Notes: generated by a model not told the origin, from the letters alone. A DNA stretch of 12,503 bases from Mogibacterium sp. (GCA_021442505.1 JABUTC010000030.1:2073-14575), one strand, 5' to 3'. Shown: positions 1-8,438, counted from the stretch's first letter. Numbers and translations are program-made.

Positions 1-1
1 A

Positions 2-2152
2 GACAACGAGGACGGCACAATCACAGCTGCTCCATCGGACAGCACACTTAAGTACAGCTTCGTAAACAAGGCTATCGGAAGCTTCGAGGTATCGAAGTTC
101 CTCATCTCAGAGGTTGAGGCTGACAAGAACACCGAGTTCAAGATTATAGTTACTCTGTACAACGAAGACGGCTCACAGGCATCTGACATCCAGGGCCAGA
201 AGGGCGACATGCTCTTCGTAGACGGAGTTGCAACAGTCTACCTCAAGGGTGGTGAGTCAGCAACAGCAAGCGGACTCCTCCAGAACCTCAAGTACACAGT
301 TGAGGAAGTTAACATCCCAACAGGATTTGAGGATCCGACATACTCGGGAGCATACACAGGCGGAGACGCTGTACAGATTGGAATCACAAACGGCGAAACA
401 GTTATAACCAACACCCGTGAGCTTGGAAGCCTCGAGGTTAAGAAGACTGTAAGCTCGAAGTCCTCAGTAGACTTCGACCAGAAGTTCAGCTTCGAAGTAA
501 AGCTCAGCGAAAAGCTTGAAGGACAGTACGGTCAGATGACATTCCGCGAGGGAACTGCAACATTCGATCTCAAGCACGGTGAGACCATGAAGGCAACAGA
601 TCTCCCTGTAGGAATCACTTACACCGTAACTGAGACACCTGCAGATGACTACACAACAACATCAACAGGTGAAGGCGGACAGATTTCTGCAAGCGGAAGC
701 AGTGCTGAGTTCACAAACACACGCAACACGGGCGTGCTCGAAGTTACGAAGAGTGTAAACAGCGCGAAGGCCAGCGACCTTGACCAGAAGTTTGATTTTA
801 CCGTAACAATCAAGAAGGCAAACTCAGACGACGTTGAGACACTGGTTGACGGAACATTCGGCGGAATGACATTCGACAAGGGCGTTGCTACATTCCAGCT
901 TGCAAACGGTGAGACAAAGACAGCAAGCGGACTCCCAATCGGAGTTAAGTACGAGGTTACAGAAACCGATGTTACCGGCTTCACAAAGACTTACGACGCT
1001 TATGTAAACGGAACAATTTCCGCTACACCGGTTGAAACAGTAGTTACAAACTCACGTGACACAGGAAGCCTCGAGGTTAAGAAGACTGTAGTTTCTGACA
1101 GACAGGCAGACCACGACAAGACATTCACATTCGCTATCACTCTTAAGGATGGCAACGATGCGGCTGAAAACGTAGACGGAAAGTTCGGTGATATCGACTT
1201 CATCGATGGAATGGCAGAGGTTTACCTCAAGGACGGCCAGAGCGTTAAGGCAACAGGTCTTCCTGAAGGACTTGACTACATCGTAACCGAGGCAGATGAT
1301 GACACATTTGTTATCACATGGACCGGAAACACCGGAACAATTGACAGCGACACACCTGCAGTAGCTGAGTTCACTAATACACGTGAACTTGTGGACGTAG
1401 AAGTTGAGAAGGTTTGGGAGGATTCGGACAACAAGTTCAAGATCAGACCTGAATCAATCACAGTAGAACTTCTCGCAGACGGAGATGCTACAGGCCAGAC
1501 ACTCGTACTCGATGAGAGCAAGCAGTGGAAGGGCAGCTTCGCAGGCCTTGACAAGTTCAAGAAGGTTAACGGCGAGCTTATCGAAATTGACTACACAATC
1601 GATGAGGTTTCCGTGCCTAGCTACACAACAGCGATTACAGCAAAAGAGGGCAAGAAGAACTCATTTGTAATCACAAACACAATCGACCTTGGCGATCTCG
1701 TAATCGAAAAGGATCTCGACAACTTCTACATTGGTGACAATGAGGAAGTAAAGAAAGTGGTATTCGCATTCAAGGTAGAAGGATTCTTCGACAAGAACGG
1801 CGATGGAACAATCGACGAGCAGACCGAAAAGATTTTCGAGACAATGGTCGGAATCACATTCGACGGTTCAGGCACAAATTCTGAGACACTCAAGAATCTG
1901 CCTGCAGGAATGCTGATTAAGGTTACCGAGCAGTACAGCGGAACCGCATACACACCGGACACAATCGGTCCTGAGGAAACAACAATCATCAAGACCGGAG
2001 AACAGGGCGCTCTTGCAACAGTATACTTCAGCAACAAGTACAGCAAGAGCAATGAGCAGTCCGGAGTAGTTAACAGATTCGGTATGAAGGACGGCAAGCC
2101 TGAATACCAGGCACCCGGCGGCGGCTGGGGCGGAGGTGGCGGCGGATATTAA
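2..2152 (+). CDS. Giant repetitive surface protein A, C-terminal part (5' end outside window)
   Basis: The reading frame is open from the window edge, and its first 69 codons already read as repeat sequence, so the first ATG at 209 is internal and the true start lies upstream. Of 716 visible residues, 26-141, 142-243, 244-354 and 355-463 are four FctA/DUF7601-like Ig repeats. Each begins GSLEVKK-like, has a central MTF..G.A.F.LK.GE core and a GLP.G..Y.VTE motif, and ends FTNTR-like. Residues 464-563 form a Cna-B domain (VEVEKVWED, RPES, ITVELLADG, YTIDEV). Residues 564-716 form a C-terminal module shared with gene B. Each domain keeps the Lys / Glu / C-terminal Asn pattern of intramolecular isopeptide domains (family knowledge; the bonds are inferred). 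The protein has no Cys, LPXTG motif or membrane segment and ends PGGGWGGGGGGY. It is probably an extracellular stalk or adhesin; its ligand is unknown. Confidence 0.9.
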   Translation, partial: DNEDGTITAAPSDSTLKYSFVNKAIGSFEVSKFLISEVEADKNTEFKIIVTLYNEDGSQASDIQGQKGDMLFVDGVATVYLKGGESATASGLLQNLKYTVEEVNIPTGFEDPTYSGAYTGGDAVQIGITNGETVITNTRELGSLEVKKTVSSKSSVDFDQKFSFEVKLSEKLEGQYGQMTFREGTATFDLKHGETMKATDLPVGITYTVTETPADDYTTTSTGEGGQISASGSSAEFTNTRNTGVLEVTKSVNSAKASDLDQKFDFTVTIKKANSDDVETLVDGTFGGMTFDKGVATFQLANGETKTASGLPIGVKYEVTETDVTGFTKTYDAYVNGTISATPVETVVTNSRDTGSLEVKKTVVSDRQADHDKTFTFAITLKDGNDAAENVDGKFGDIDFIDGMAEVYLKDGQSVKATGLPEGLDYIVTEADDDTFVITWTGNTGTIDSDTPAVAEFTNTRELVDVEVEKVWEDSDNKFKIRPESITVELLADGDATGQTLVLDESKQWKGSFAGLDKFKKVNGELIEIDYTIDEVSVPSYTTAITAKEGKKNSFVITNTIDLGDLVIEKDLDNFYIGDNEEVKKVVFAFKVEGFFDKNGDGTIDEQTEKIFETMVGITFDGSGTNSETLKNLPAGMLIKVTEQYSGTAYTPDTIGPEETTIIKTGEQGALATVYFSNKYSKSNEQSGVVNRFGMKDGKPEYQAPGGGWGGGGGGY
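425..451 (+). repeat. 27-bp exact repeat, copy 1
   Basis: This 27-base stretch encodes the GSLEVKKTV start of an FctA-like repeat in gene A and is identical to 1064-1090. Two exact copies in one frame, 639 bases apart (213 codons), could recombine to delete or duplicate two domains without a frameshift; that consequence is inferred. Confidence 0.85.
1064..1090 (+). repeat. 27-bp exact repeat, copy 2
   Basis: This is the second copy of the stretch at 425-451, again encoding the GSLEVKKTV start of an Ig-like repeat. The intervening repeat (start at 731) has a diverged version, GVLEVTKSV. Confidence 0.85.
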
Positions 2153-2217
2153 TAAATCGGCTAAAACAGCAAAAATTTTGCAAAAAAATGCAGGTTTATT
2201 AATAAAAACTATCGTAA

Positions 2218-2246
2218 TTGACCGCTAATCTGTTGTAAAATATTAC
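2218..2246 (+). promoter_or_regulatory. Sigma-A-type promoter for the gene B-F operon
   Basis: A -35 box TTGACC (2218-2223) and a -10 box TATTAC (2241-2246) are separated by exactly 17 bases. The predicted start of transcription is near 2253, just before the hairpin leader. The -10 matches consensus at 4 of 6 positions. No strong intrinsic terminator is visible between gene A and this promoter, so read-through from gene A may also contribute. Confidence 0.6.
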
Positions 2247-2259
2247 CAACTATGATTAT

Positions 2260-2293
2260 CCTTAAGGTCTTTGCTTCGGTAAAGGCCTTGAGG
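2260..2293 (+). promoter_or_regulatory. Long C(UUCG)G-capped hairpin in the 5' leader of gene B
   Basis: The left arm CCTTAAGGTCTTTGC (2260-2274) and right arm GTAAAGGCCTTGAGG (2279-2293) pair over 15 positions, three of them G-U, around a TTCG loop closed by C-G. That is an exceptionally stable RNA tetraloop. No T-run follows, so it does not look like a terminator. It sits at the extreme 5' end of the predicted transcript, so mRNA protection or a regulatory leader is plausible. Confidence 0.7.
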
Positions 2294-2301
2294 TGTTGTT
2301 G

Positions 2302-2327
2302 GAAAAAGTGAGCCTTTTGGCTTTTTC
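2302..2327 (+). promoter_or_regulatory. Second leader hairpin, attenuator-like
   Basis: GAAAAA (2302-2307) plus GCC (2312-2314) can pair with GGC plus TTTTTC (2319-2327), leaving a GTGA bulge and a TTTT loop. The T-rich right arm gives a weak terminator look. GGCTTTT can alternatively pair with AAAGGCC in the right arm of the preceding hairpin. A regulatory role is inferred only. Confidence 0.35.
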
Positions 2328-2381
2328 AGAGAGTCTTTATATAAAGGGAAAAGTTTGAAAGAGTCTCACTCGCACGATCAA

Positions 2382-2401
2382 TATACGTAGAGAGGCGTAT
2401 A
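2382..2401 (+). promoter_or_regulatory. Small hairpin just before the gene B ribosome binding site
   Basis: TATACG (2382-2387) and CGTATA (2396-2401) form a 6-bp stem with an 8-base loop that contains a GAGAGG stretch. It lies directly before the purine-rich ribosome binding site AGAAGGAAGG and the ATG at 2418, so it could affect translation initiation. The stem is short and may be chance. Confidence 0.35.
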
Positions 2402-2417
2402 AGAAGGAAGGTTTCAT

Positions 2418-5400
2418 ATGAAAACTAAGTTAAGGAAAGGTTTGGCTTTAGTGCTCGCAGCCGTGCTCGTCACGGGCAGCTTCACGTACTTTGGCAACAA
2501 TCTGCTGAAGGCGAACACTACCGGCGAACCGGAATCAGAGGAGATTGCAACTACACAGCTCGATGGAAGTTCCGAGTATGCGGTTACAAAGAACCTTATG
2601 GATCTCATTACCGGCATGAAAGTTGACGGCAATGCGGTTACTCCGGGAACTCCATACGAGGTAAAGGCGGACACACCGTATGAACTCGAATTCAGTTTCC
2701 AGGAGAACACAAAGAAGGACGATAAAGGTCTGGACATTGAGTTTGACATGACTGATTACATCGAGTATCAGCTCCCTAAGGGTGTTGCAGCTGACGGTGA
2801 AACAGGCGTGGTTGAGATTAATGTAACAGCAGGCCAGACTTTCAGAATTGAACACGACTATGAGGTTAAGGATAACAAGCTTGTAATCCACTGGAACAAG
2901 GCAGATGCTCACTTCGCAGATCTTGCCTCTGCTCACAGTGTTACTTTCAATTTCAAGATGAATGCAACGTTTGACGGCAGCGAAAAGCAGATTGCTTTCG
3001 ACGGCGACGGCGAACTTGTTGTTGACGTTGATAAAAGCAAGCTTATTCTTACCAAAACTGTAAATATCATGAACTCCGGCGGAAAGGTTGTTAGCAATGA
3101 AATCCCTGCCGATCAGCTTGAGAACCTCAAGTTCGACATTAAGGATGGCAACGGTAAAGTAGTTGCTACAAAGACCCTGAAGGATTTCACATACAGTGGT
3201 GGAAGATACACTCTTGAAATAACCAGCCTTCCATACGGAACATATACTGTAGAAGAGACAGATAATGTCACAGGACTTAACTGGAAATCTGCTTGTGTTG
3301 GCGCTAAAACAATCACAGATAAAGATGAGAAAGTTGAAACAAAACCATTTGATATTGTCAGGGATGCAGAGGTTTCGGCACCTGCTTTCATAAACAACTA
3401 TGAGCAGCAGGTCGGCAATCTTGAGATTACTAAGGCTACAAGCGGTGCAACAACGCCTGATGAAGCAGTATTCGAGGTATACGGCCCGGGAGTTACACAT
3501 AGCACTCAGGGTGCGACACCTTACGCAACATTCAAATACAAGGATATGAAAAACGGCAAGTATACACTCAGCGATCTGCCACTTGGCGAATACGAGGTAA
3601 TCGAGAAAGATGCTGATGTTTCCGGATATATTCTTAAGGTAACAGGCTCGGGCGGCACGGCTACAGTAACAGACGGCAATACAGCAACCCTTGACATCAA
3701 AAACGACTACAAGAAGCTGGGCAAGATTAAGATTACAAAGGCTGTCACAGGCGACCTCCCAAAGAGCGTGCTTGATGACGAGGCTTTCCAGAAAGCTATT
3801 GTATTCACAATTTACGATTGTGCAAGCCCACTAAGACCTATTCAGCGTGATGGTAAAGATTATACCCTCACTTATTATGATGTTCTGAATGGAAACGATA
3901 CATTCGTTGACCTTCCTGAAGGCGAGTACTGCATAAAGGAAACCGTAGGCAGCGCTGCCAAGTTTGCAGACTACAAGCTTACTCAGAGTCCTATGACCGA
4001 CAAGGGTGGTAAGACAGCATATGAGTGCAAGAGCTATGAGGTAATAACACCGGATTACACAGATAAGGACATGCCGGTGGTTAACTTCAAGAACGATTAC
4101 AAGAAGGTTGACTGGGTTCTTAATGTAGACAAAATCTTTGCTGAAGACAGCGTATGGGACGAAACAAATCTTCCTGAGCGTGTTAAGAGTGCAACTAAAT
4201 TCTCAATTCAGAAGAAGAATGAAGCAGGAACCTTTGTGACCTATGTTAGGGACGGAGTTAATCAGGTATTCACATATAACGATCTGAAGAACGGCGCTCT
4301 GACAAACTATAAGATTACAGAGCCGGGTTTCTACAGAATCGTTGAGACAAACTATACAGAGACAGGACTGACTACAACTGTATGGTACAAAATGGACACT
4401 GGTAACTTCAGTGAGACCGGCTGGGGCGGAACAAATCAAGTAGAATACAAAGAGGGTACATCTGCAACTCATAGTTTTACATTCAAGAACAAGTATGAGG
4501 TTCCTGGATATATTGATGGAGACAAGACTATCGTAGGTCTTGACGCAGCCAGTGAGGCTTCCGTTCGTGCTAAGCTGCTCTACACAGTTTATAAGTACGA
4601 TGACAAAAGCAAGAACTTTATTCCTTTCAAGTCTAACCTGACACTTGCAGAACTCGAGGCAGGTTTTACCGCTGAAGAGGGAAAGTACTACGTTCAGGAG
4701 GAAGGCGGAGCCGGTGCTAAGGGCTACGACGGTCCTGAAGTAAGCACGCAGGTAGGCGATGACGCAAGCACGAAGAACGAAGAGAGCTGCACAAATATTT
4801 TCGAATTGAAGCAGGGCAAAACGGTTACTGTTCATTTCACAAACAAGTACACATCAGGTACCGGACCGGGAGGAACAATCTCGGGAGAGAAATATGTTCG
4901 CGGACTTGAGGAACTCAAAACAGATCAGCGTGTTCTGCTTCCAAAAGATCTGGAAGTAAAGCAGTCAGGCAATACGAAAAAACTTTATGACGTTATTAGA
5001 GTAACGCTTCAAAAGTGGGACGATGCGAAAGGTAACTATGTAACTGTTAAAGACTTTACTCTTGATGATCTCAGCAAAGGAGCGATAGTAATCCAGGATG
5101 CAGGAAAGTATTTGATCAGAGAGCGTGGCTGTGAAGTATACGGATATTCCTGGAAAGCGAACTACCTCATTAAGGGACCGACGGTTGGCACACCTGTAAA
5201 GGACGGCAATGTAATCAAATTTGAGGTGGATGCCGGACAGAATCTCGAAGTTGAGATTACAAACGTATACACAAGGCTTGGTGAGCTCGAACTCAGCAAG
5301 ACTGTAACAGGTGTAATTGATATAGATACTCTGAAAGCAGCAAAAACTACTACTTTTGTAGTTACAAATCCTTTAGGAGTTAAAACAACTTATTATTTAC

Positions 5401-8400
5401 ATAATTACTCACAATTTACACCATTCATAGTAATCAAGAATCTTCCTGTCGGTGAATACAAAATTACTGAGAATAATGGAGCTGTTAACGGTACAAGTAT
5501 GACTACAACCGTTAAGGTTGGAACAGGACAGGCTGTATCCGGCAAGACTACAACAGTAGAAGTTACATCGAAGGAAAGAGTAAGTGTCACTTTCAATAAT
5601 GACTATCAGTGGGAGAAGGGTGAACTGGTAATCAAGAAGGTTCTGAACGGGGTTACAGACTCGGATCTCACAGCTGATCAGAAGAAGGCAATGTCCTTCC
5701 AGCTCTACTACTCGGCTGATAAGGGTACTACCTGGACAGACCAGATTACCATCGACAAGGACGGCAATAACAACTGGGAGACCAAGGCTGTTATCGTTAC
5801 ATACGACAAGTTCACAAACGGTGAATACAAGATTGAGAATCTCAAAACCGGAATGTACAAGGTTGTAGAGACTGTTGGTACAGACATCACAGCTGAGTAT
5901 GTGGTAACGACGTCATACAGCTACAGGGCTCAGCAGGCAAATGGCACATATAAAGCCGGCTCTCAGGAACTTGTTTCAGGTAAGTCAATGGAGGCTACAG
6001 TTACCAACAAATTTGAGCAGGGAGGAAAGCTCAAGCTTGAGAAGTCTTTCGAGGGAGATGATCTTACAGACGCAGAGAAGGCTACAATCAAGTTCACTGT
6101 AACCGGACCTAACGGCTTTAAGAAGGAGATTCTGTACAGCGAGTTTGACATGAGTCTTGTACAGACAGTCAAGGATGCTCTCGGCGGCAGCGGAGTTGCT
6201 ACATACACAATCTACGGAGTACCTCTTGGCGAGTACACTATTGTTGAAACAGGTGGTCCTGGCGCAGATCAGGGTTACACAAAGACAACAAAGATCAAGG
6301 TAAATGGAGGTAATGAGACCGAGGCTTCCGAGATTACAAGCAAGCTGGAAGTTCAGGGCGAGGAAGACACCATCTCATTCATCAATAAGTACACAAAGTA
6401 CGGTTCACTCATCTTTGAAAAGATTTTCGCAGGTACGGGAATCAGTGCAAGTGACCTTACAAAAGACCAGAAGGATGCTATCAAATTCAGCGTTAAGAAG
6501 GTTAAATCTGACGGAAGTTATGTAGATGCTGTACGCATAGACGGCAGCAAGGTTGATGACTTTAGCTATTCAGACATAGAGAAGGACAATGGCAAAGTTA
6601 CAATCGAGGGTCTTCCTGAAGGAGAGTATGTAGTTATTGAGACAATTACAGATGCCGACCTTAAGGCTAAGTTTGGCGAGTACACATGGAAGGCTGAAGT
6701 AAGCAGCGACAATAATACATGGACACTCGGAACTGAAATTAAGGGCAAGGTTGAGCAGAACAAGGATACCAATGTTTATATCAGGAACACACTCAACAAG
6801 GTTGTTGAGAAAGGACTCCTGAACTATGACGAGGATACCGGCTATCTCTGGCAGGATGACGGCAAGGGAGGAAAGGTATATGTAAACACTGCTCAGTATA
6901 AGATTGCGCTTAACAAGAGCGGCGTTAAGATAGGCGACGCTGACGTGCTTACGGCAGAAGATGTATTCTCTGCTAATATGTCGATAATCGAGTCATCAAT
7001 CAAGTTCACCGACCTTGACGGTAAAGAAATCCAGAATGCTAAATACAGTCTGGATAAGGATAATCACAAGCTTACATTTACAATCCCTAACGGACAGGCT
7101 GTTGTAATCCAGTACAGTGCTGTTATCAACGCTAAGGGAAAAGTAAAGATTGAGAATGAGGTCACTTTAGAAGGACATTCCTCAAAGGTCGAGAAGGAAG
7201 TTTTGATTAAGGCCGGCGGCGGCGGCGGTGGAGATTTGGCAGTGCTTAATCTCTTCAAGAAGGACGCTGATACCGGAAAAGGATTATCGGGAGCAGAATT
7301 CGATCTTTACGAAGTAGTACCTGGTGGAAGTGAGGCTAAGCAGACCAGCTTTACAATAGATAAAGACGATAATGGAGTTATAGGAAAAATTGCTTTCTAT
7401 AAATGGACATCCGGCACATCGGGTCAGCTTAACTCCTTCAAGGAGAACGAGGTATATCACCTTGTTGAGACCAAGGCACCTAGCAGCGATTACGACATGA
7501 ACAAGAAAGTGGACTTCTACTTCACTTTCGACAAGGATGCTGCAGTAGTTTCGACAGATCCTGACACAGGTCTTGTAACATTCCCTTGGTATGGAACATA
7601 CGAGTATACTGTTGAGAATACCGTAAAGAAGGGTGGCTTCGATGTAACCAAGGTTGTTGGGTCAAAAGTTGATACAGATCTGACCACAAGAGAGTTTGAA
7701 TTCAAGGTTGAGCTTGATGATACAACTATCAGTGGTACAACATACGGCTGGATCAGCGATGCTGACGGAACAAAGACCGATGTTATTACATTCAAGTCCG
7801 GCGTAGCGGAGTTCAAGCTTAAGAACGGACAGAAGGCAAGCTTCGCTCTCCCTGTAGGAATCAAGTACACAGTGACTGAGAAGAACTACGAGGATATGGA
7901 AACTACGTGGGTAGATAACGTAAAAGATGGCGAGATTGTACAGGACGATTACAGCAACCACATCGTCTGCATAAACATGGCACTTGGAGATCTCGTAATC
8001 AAGAAGAACCTCGACAACTTCTACCTTGGTGACAACGAGGATATTAAGCCAGTTGTGTTCGCATTCAAGGTTGAAGGATTCAAGGACAAGAACGGCAACG
8101 GCGTAATCGATGACGGCACAGACGAAAAGCTTTTCGAGACTATGGTCGGAATCACATTCTGTGATTCGGGCACAAACACTGAGACACTGAAGAATCTGCC
8201 TGGTGGAGCTTTGATAAGAGTTACTGAGGTATACAGTGGAACAGCATACTCAACTGAAGTAGATCCACAGAAGACCACAGTTATCGAGGCCGGCAAGGAA
8301 GTAACTGTTGAGTTCAGCAATAAGTACAGCAAGAATAATGAGCAGTCCGGAGTAGTCCACAGATTTGACACGAAGGACGGCAAGCCTAGCTACAGAACTC

Positions 8401-8438
8401 CAGGCGGCGGTTCTGGCGGCTGGGGCAGCGGCTACTAG
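2418..8438 (+). CDS. Giant multi-domain surface adhesin/stalk protein B (2006 aa)
   Basis: A start at 2418 is supported by AAGGAAGG upstream and a signal peptide (basic N-terminus, hydrophobic core to about residue 31). Residues about 45-207 form a distinct N-terminal region resembling a Gram-positive adhesin head. Ten Ig-like repeats of 100-140 aa follow, starting near 208, 333, 435, 566, 697, 819, 955, 1068, 1203 and 1329. Each has an early Lys (EITK, VIKK), a late Glu (Y.V.ET) and a closing F.N.Y-like Asn, the isopeptide pattern of Cna-B/SpaA/FctA domains. Residues 1465-1599 are a divergent domain. A hexaglycine (1600-1605) precedes a SpaA-like domain (TGKGLSGAEFDLYE, VETKAP), an FctA-like domain from 1740, and from 1857 the C-terminal module shared with gene A. 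It ends PGGGSGGWGSGY with no LPXTG or membrane helix. It is probably an extracellular stalk carrying a head domain; the ligand is unknown. Confidence 0.92.
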   Translation: MKTKLRKGLALVLAAVLVTGSFTYFGNNLLKANTTGEPESEEIATTQLDGSSEYAVTKNLMDLITGMKVDGNAVTPGTPYEVKADTPYELEFSFQENTKKDDKGLDIEFDMTDYIEYQLPKGVAADGETGVVEINVTAGQTFRIEHDYEVKDNKLVIHWNKADAHFADLASAHSVTFNFKMNATFDGSEKQIAFDGDGELVVDVDKSKLILTKTVNIMNSGGKVVSNEIPADQLENLKFDIKDGNGKVVATKTLKDFTYSGGRYTLEITSLPYGTYTVEETDNVTGLNWKSACVGAKTITDKDEKVETKPFDIVRDAEVSAPAFINNYEQQVGNLEITKATSGATTPDEAVFEVYGPGVTHSTQGATPYATFKYKDMKNGKYTLSDLPLGEYEVIEKDADVSGYILKVTGSGGTATVTDGNTATLDIKNDYKKLGKIKITKAVTGDLPKSVLDDEAFQKAIVFTIYDCASPLRPIQRDGKDYTLTYYDVLNGNDTFVDLPEGEYCIKETVGSAAKFADYKLTQSPMTDKGGKTAYECKSYEVITPDYTDKDMPVVNFKNDYKKVDWVLNVDKIFAEDSVWDETNLPERVKSATKFSIQKKNEAGTFVTYVRDGVNQVFTYNDLKNGALTNYKITEPGFYRIVETNYTETGLTTTVWYKMDTGNFSETGWGGTNQVEYKEGTSATHSFTFKNKYEVPGYIDGDKTIVGLDAASEASVRAKLLYTVYKYDDKSKNFIPFKSNLTLAELEAGFTAEEGKYYVQEEGGAGAKGYDGPEVSTQVGDDASTKNEESCTNIFELKQGKTVTVHFTNKYTSGTGPGGTISGEKYVRGLEELKTDQRVLLPKDLEVKQSGNTKKLYDVIRVTLQKWDDAKGNYVTVKDFTLDDLSKGAIVIQDAGKYLIRERGCEVYGYSWKANYLIKGPTVGTPVKDGNVIKFEVDAGQNLEVEITNVYTRLGELELSKTVTGVIDIDTLKAAKTTTFVVTNPLGVKTTYYLHNYSQFTPFIVIKNLPVGEYKITENNGAVNGTSMTTTVKVGTGQAVSGKTTTVEVTSKERVSVTFNNDYQWEKGELVIKKVLNGVTDSDLTADQKKAMSFQLYYSADKGTTWTDQITIDKDGNNNWETKAVIVTYDKFTNGEYKIENLKTGMYKVVETVGTDITAEYVVTTSYSYRAQQANGTYKAGSQELVSGKSMEATVTNKFEQGGKLKLEKSFEGDDLTDAEKATIKFTVTGPNGFKKEILYSEFDMSLVQTVKDALGGSGVATYTIYGVPLGEYTIVETGGPGADQGYTKTTKIKVNGGNETEASEITSKLEVQGEEDTISFINKYTKYGSLIFEKIFAGTGISASDLTKDQKDAIKFSVKKVKSDGSYVDAVRIDGSKVDDFSYSDIEKDNGKVTIEGLPEGEYVVIETITDADLKAKFGEYTWKAEVSSDNNTWTLGTEIKGKVEQNKDTNVYIRNTLNKVVEKGLLNYDEDTGYLWQDDGKGGKVYVNTAQYKIALNKSGVKIGDADVLTAEDVFSANMSIIESSIKFTDLDGKEIQNAKYSLDKDNHKLTFTIPNGQAVVIQYSAVINAKGKVKIENEVTLEGHSSKVEKEVLIKAGGGGGGDLAVLNLFKKDADTGKGLSGAEFDLYEVVPGGSEAKQTSFTIDKDDNGVIGKIAFYKWTSGTSGQLNSFKENEVYHLVETKAPSSDYDMNKKVDFYFTFDKDAAVVSTDPDTGLVTFPWYGTYEYTVENTVKKGGFDVTKVVGSKVDTDLTTREFEFKVELDDTTISGTTYGWISDADGTKTDVITFKSGVAEFKLKNGQKASFALPVGIKYTVTEKNYEDMETTWVDNVKDGEIVQDDYSNHIVCINMALGDLVIKKNLDNFYLGDNEDIKPVVFAFKVEGFKDKNGNGVIDDGTDEKLFETMVGITFCDSGTNTETLKNLPGGALIRVTEVYSGTAYSTEVDPQKTTVIEAGKEVTVEFSNKYSKNNEQSGVVHRFDTKDGKPSYRTPGGGSGGWGSGY
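7215..7232 (+). other. Hexaglycine hinge in protein B
   Basis: Six consecutive Gly codons (GGC x4, GGT, GGA) encode residues 1600-1605. They separate the divergent domain from the SpaA-like domain, so they probably act as a flexible hinge or mark the joint of a domain fusion. Confidence 0.8.

Noticed and set aside
209..211. ATG 209 as the start of gene A
   Set aside because: The frame is open upstream to the window edge and encodes repeat-type sequence in phase, so this Met is internal.
2165..2200. Possible terminator after gene A (GCAAAAATTTTGC region)
   Set aside because: The stem is short and A/T only, with no T-run after it; too weak to call.
2247..2417. Known riboswitch (for example c-di-GMP or T-box) in the gene B leader
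   Set aside because: I looked for conserved cores such as the GEMM motifs or a T-box sequence and found none.
2535..3500. 321-codon open frame on the minus strand within gene B
   Set aside because: It lies fully antisense to a clearly coding gene with family motifs, is Cys-rich without domain pattern, and such frames arise from the strong codon bias of the + strand gene. The same applies to minus-strand frames at 4203-4835, 9183-9707 and 10640-11563.
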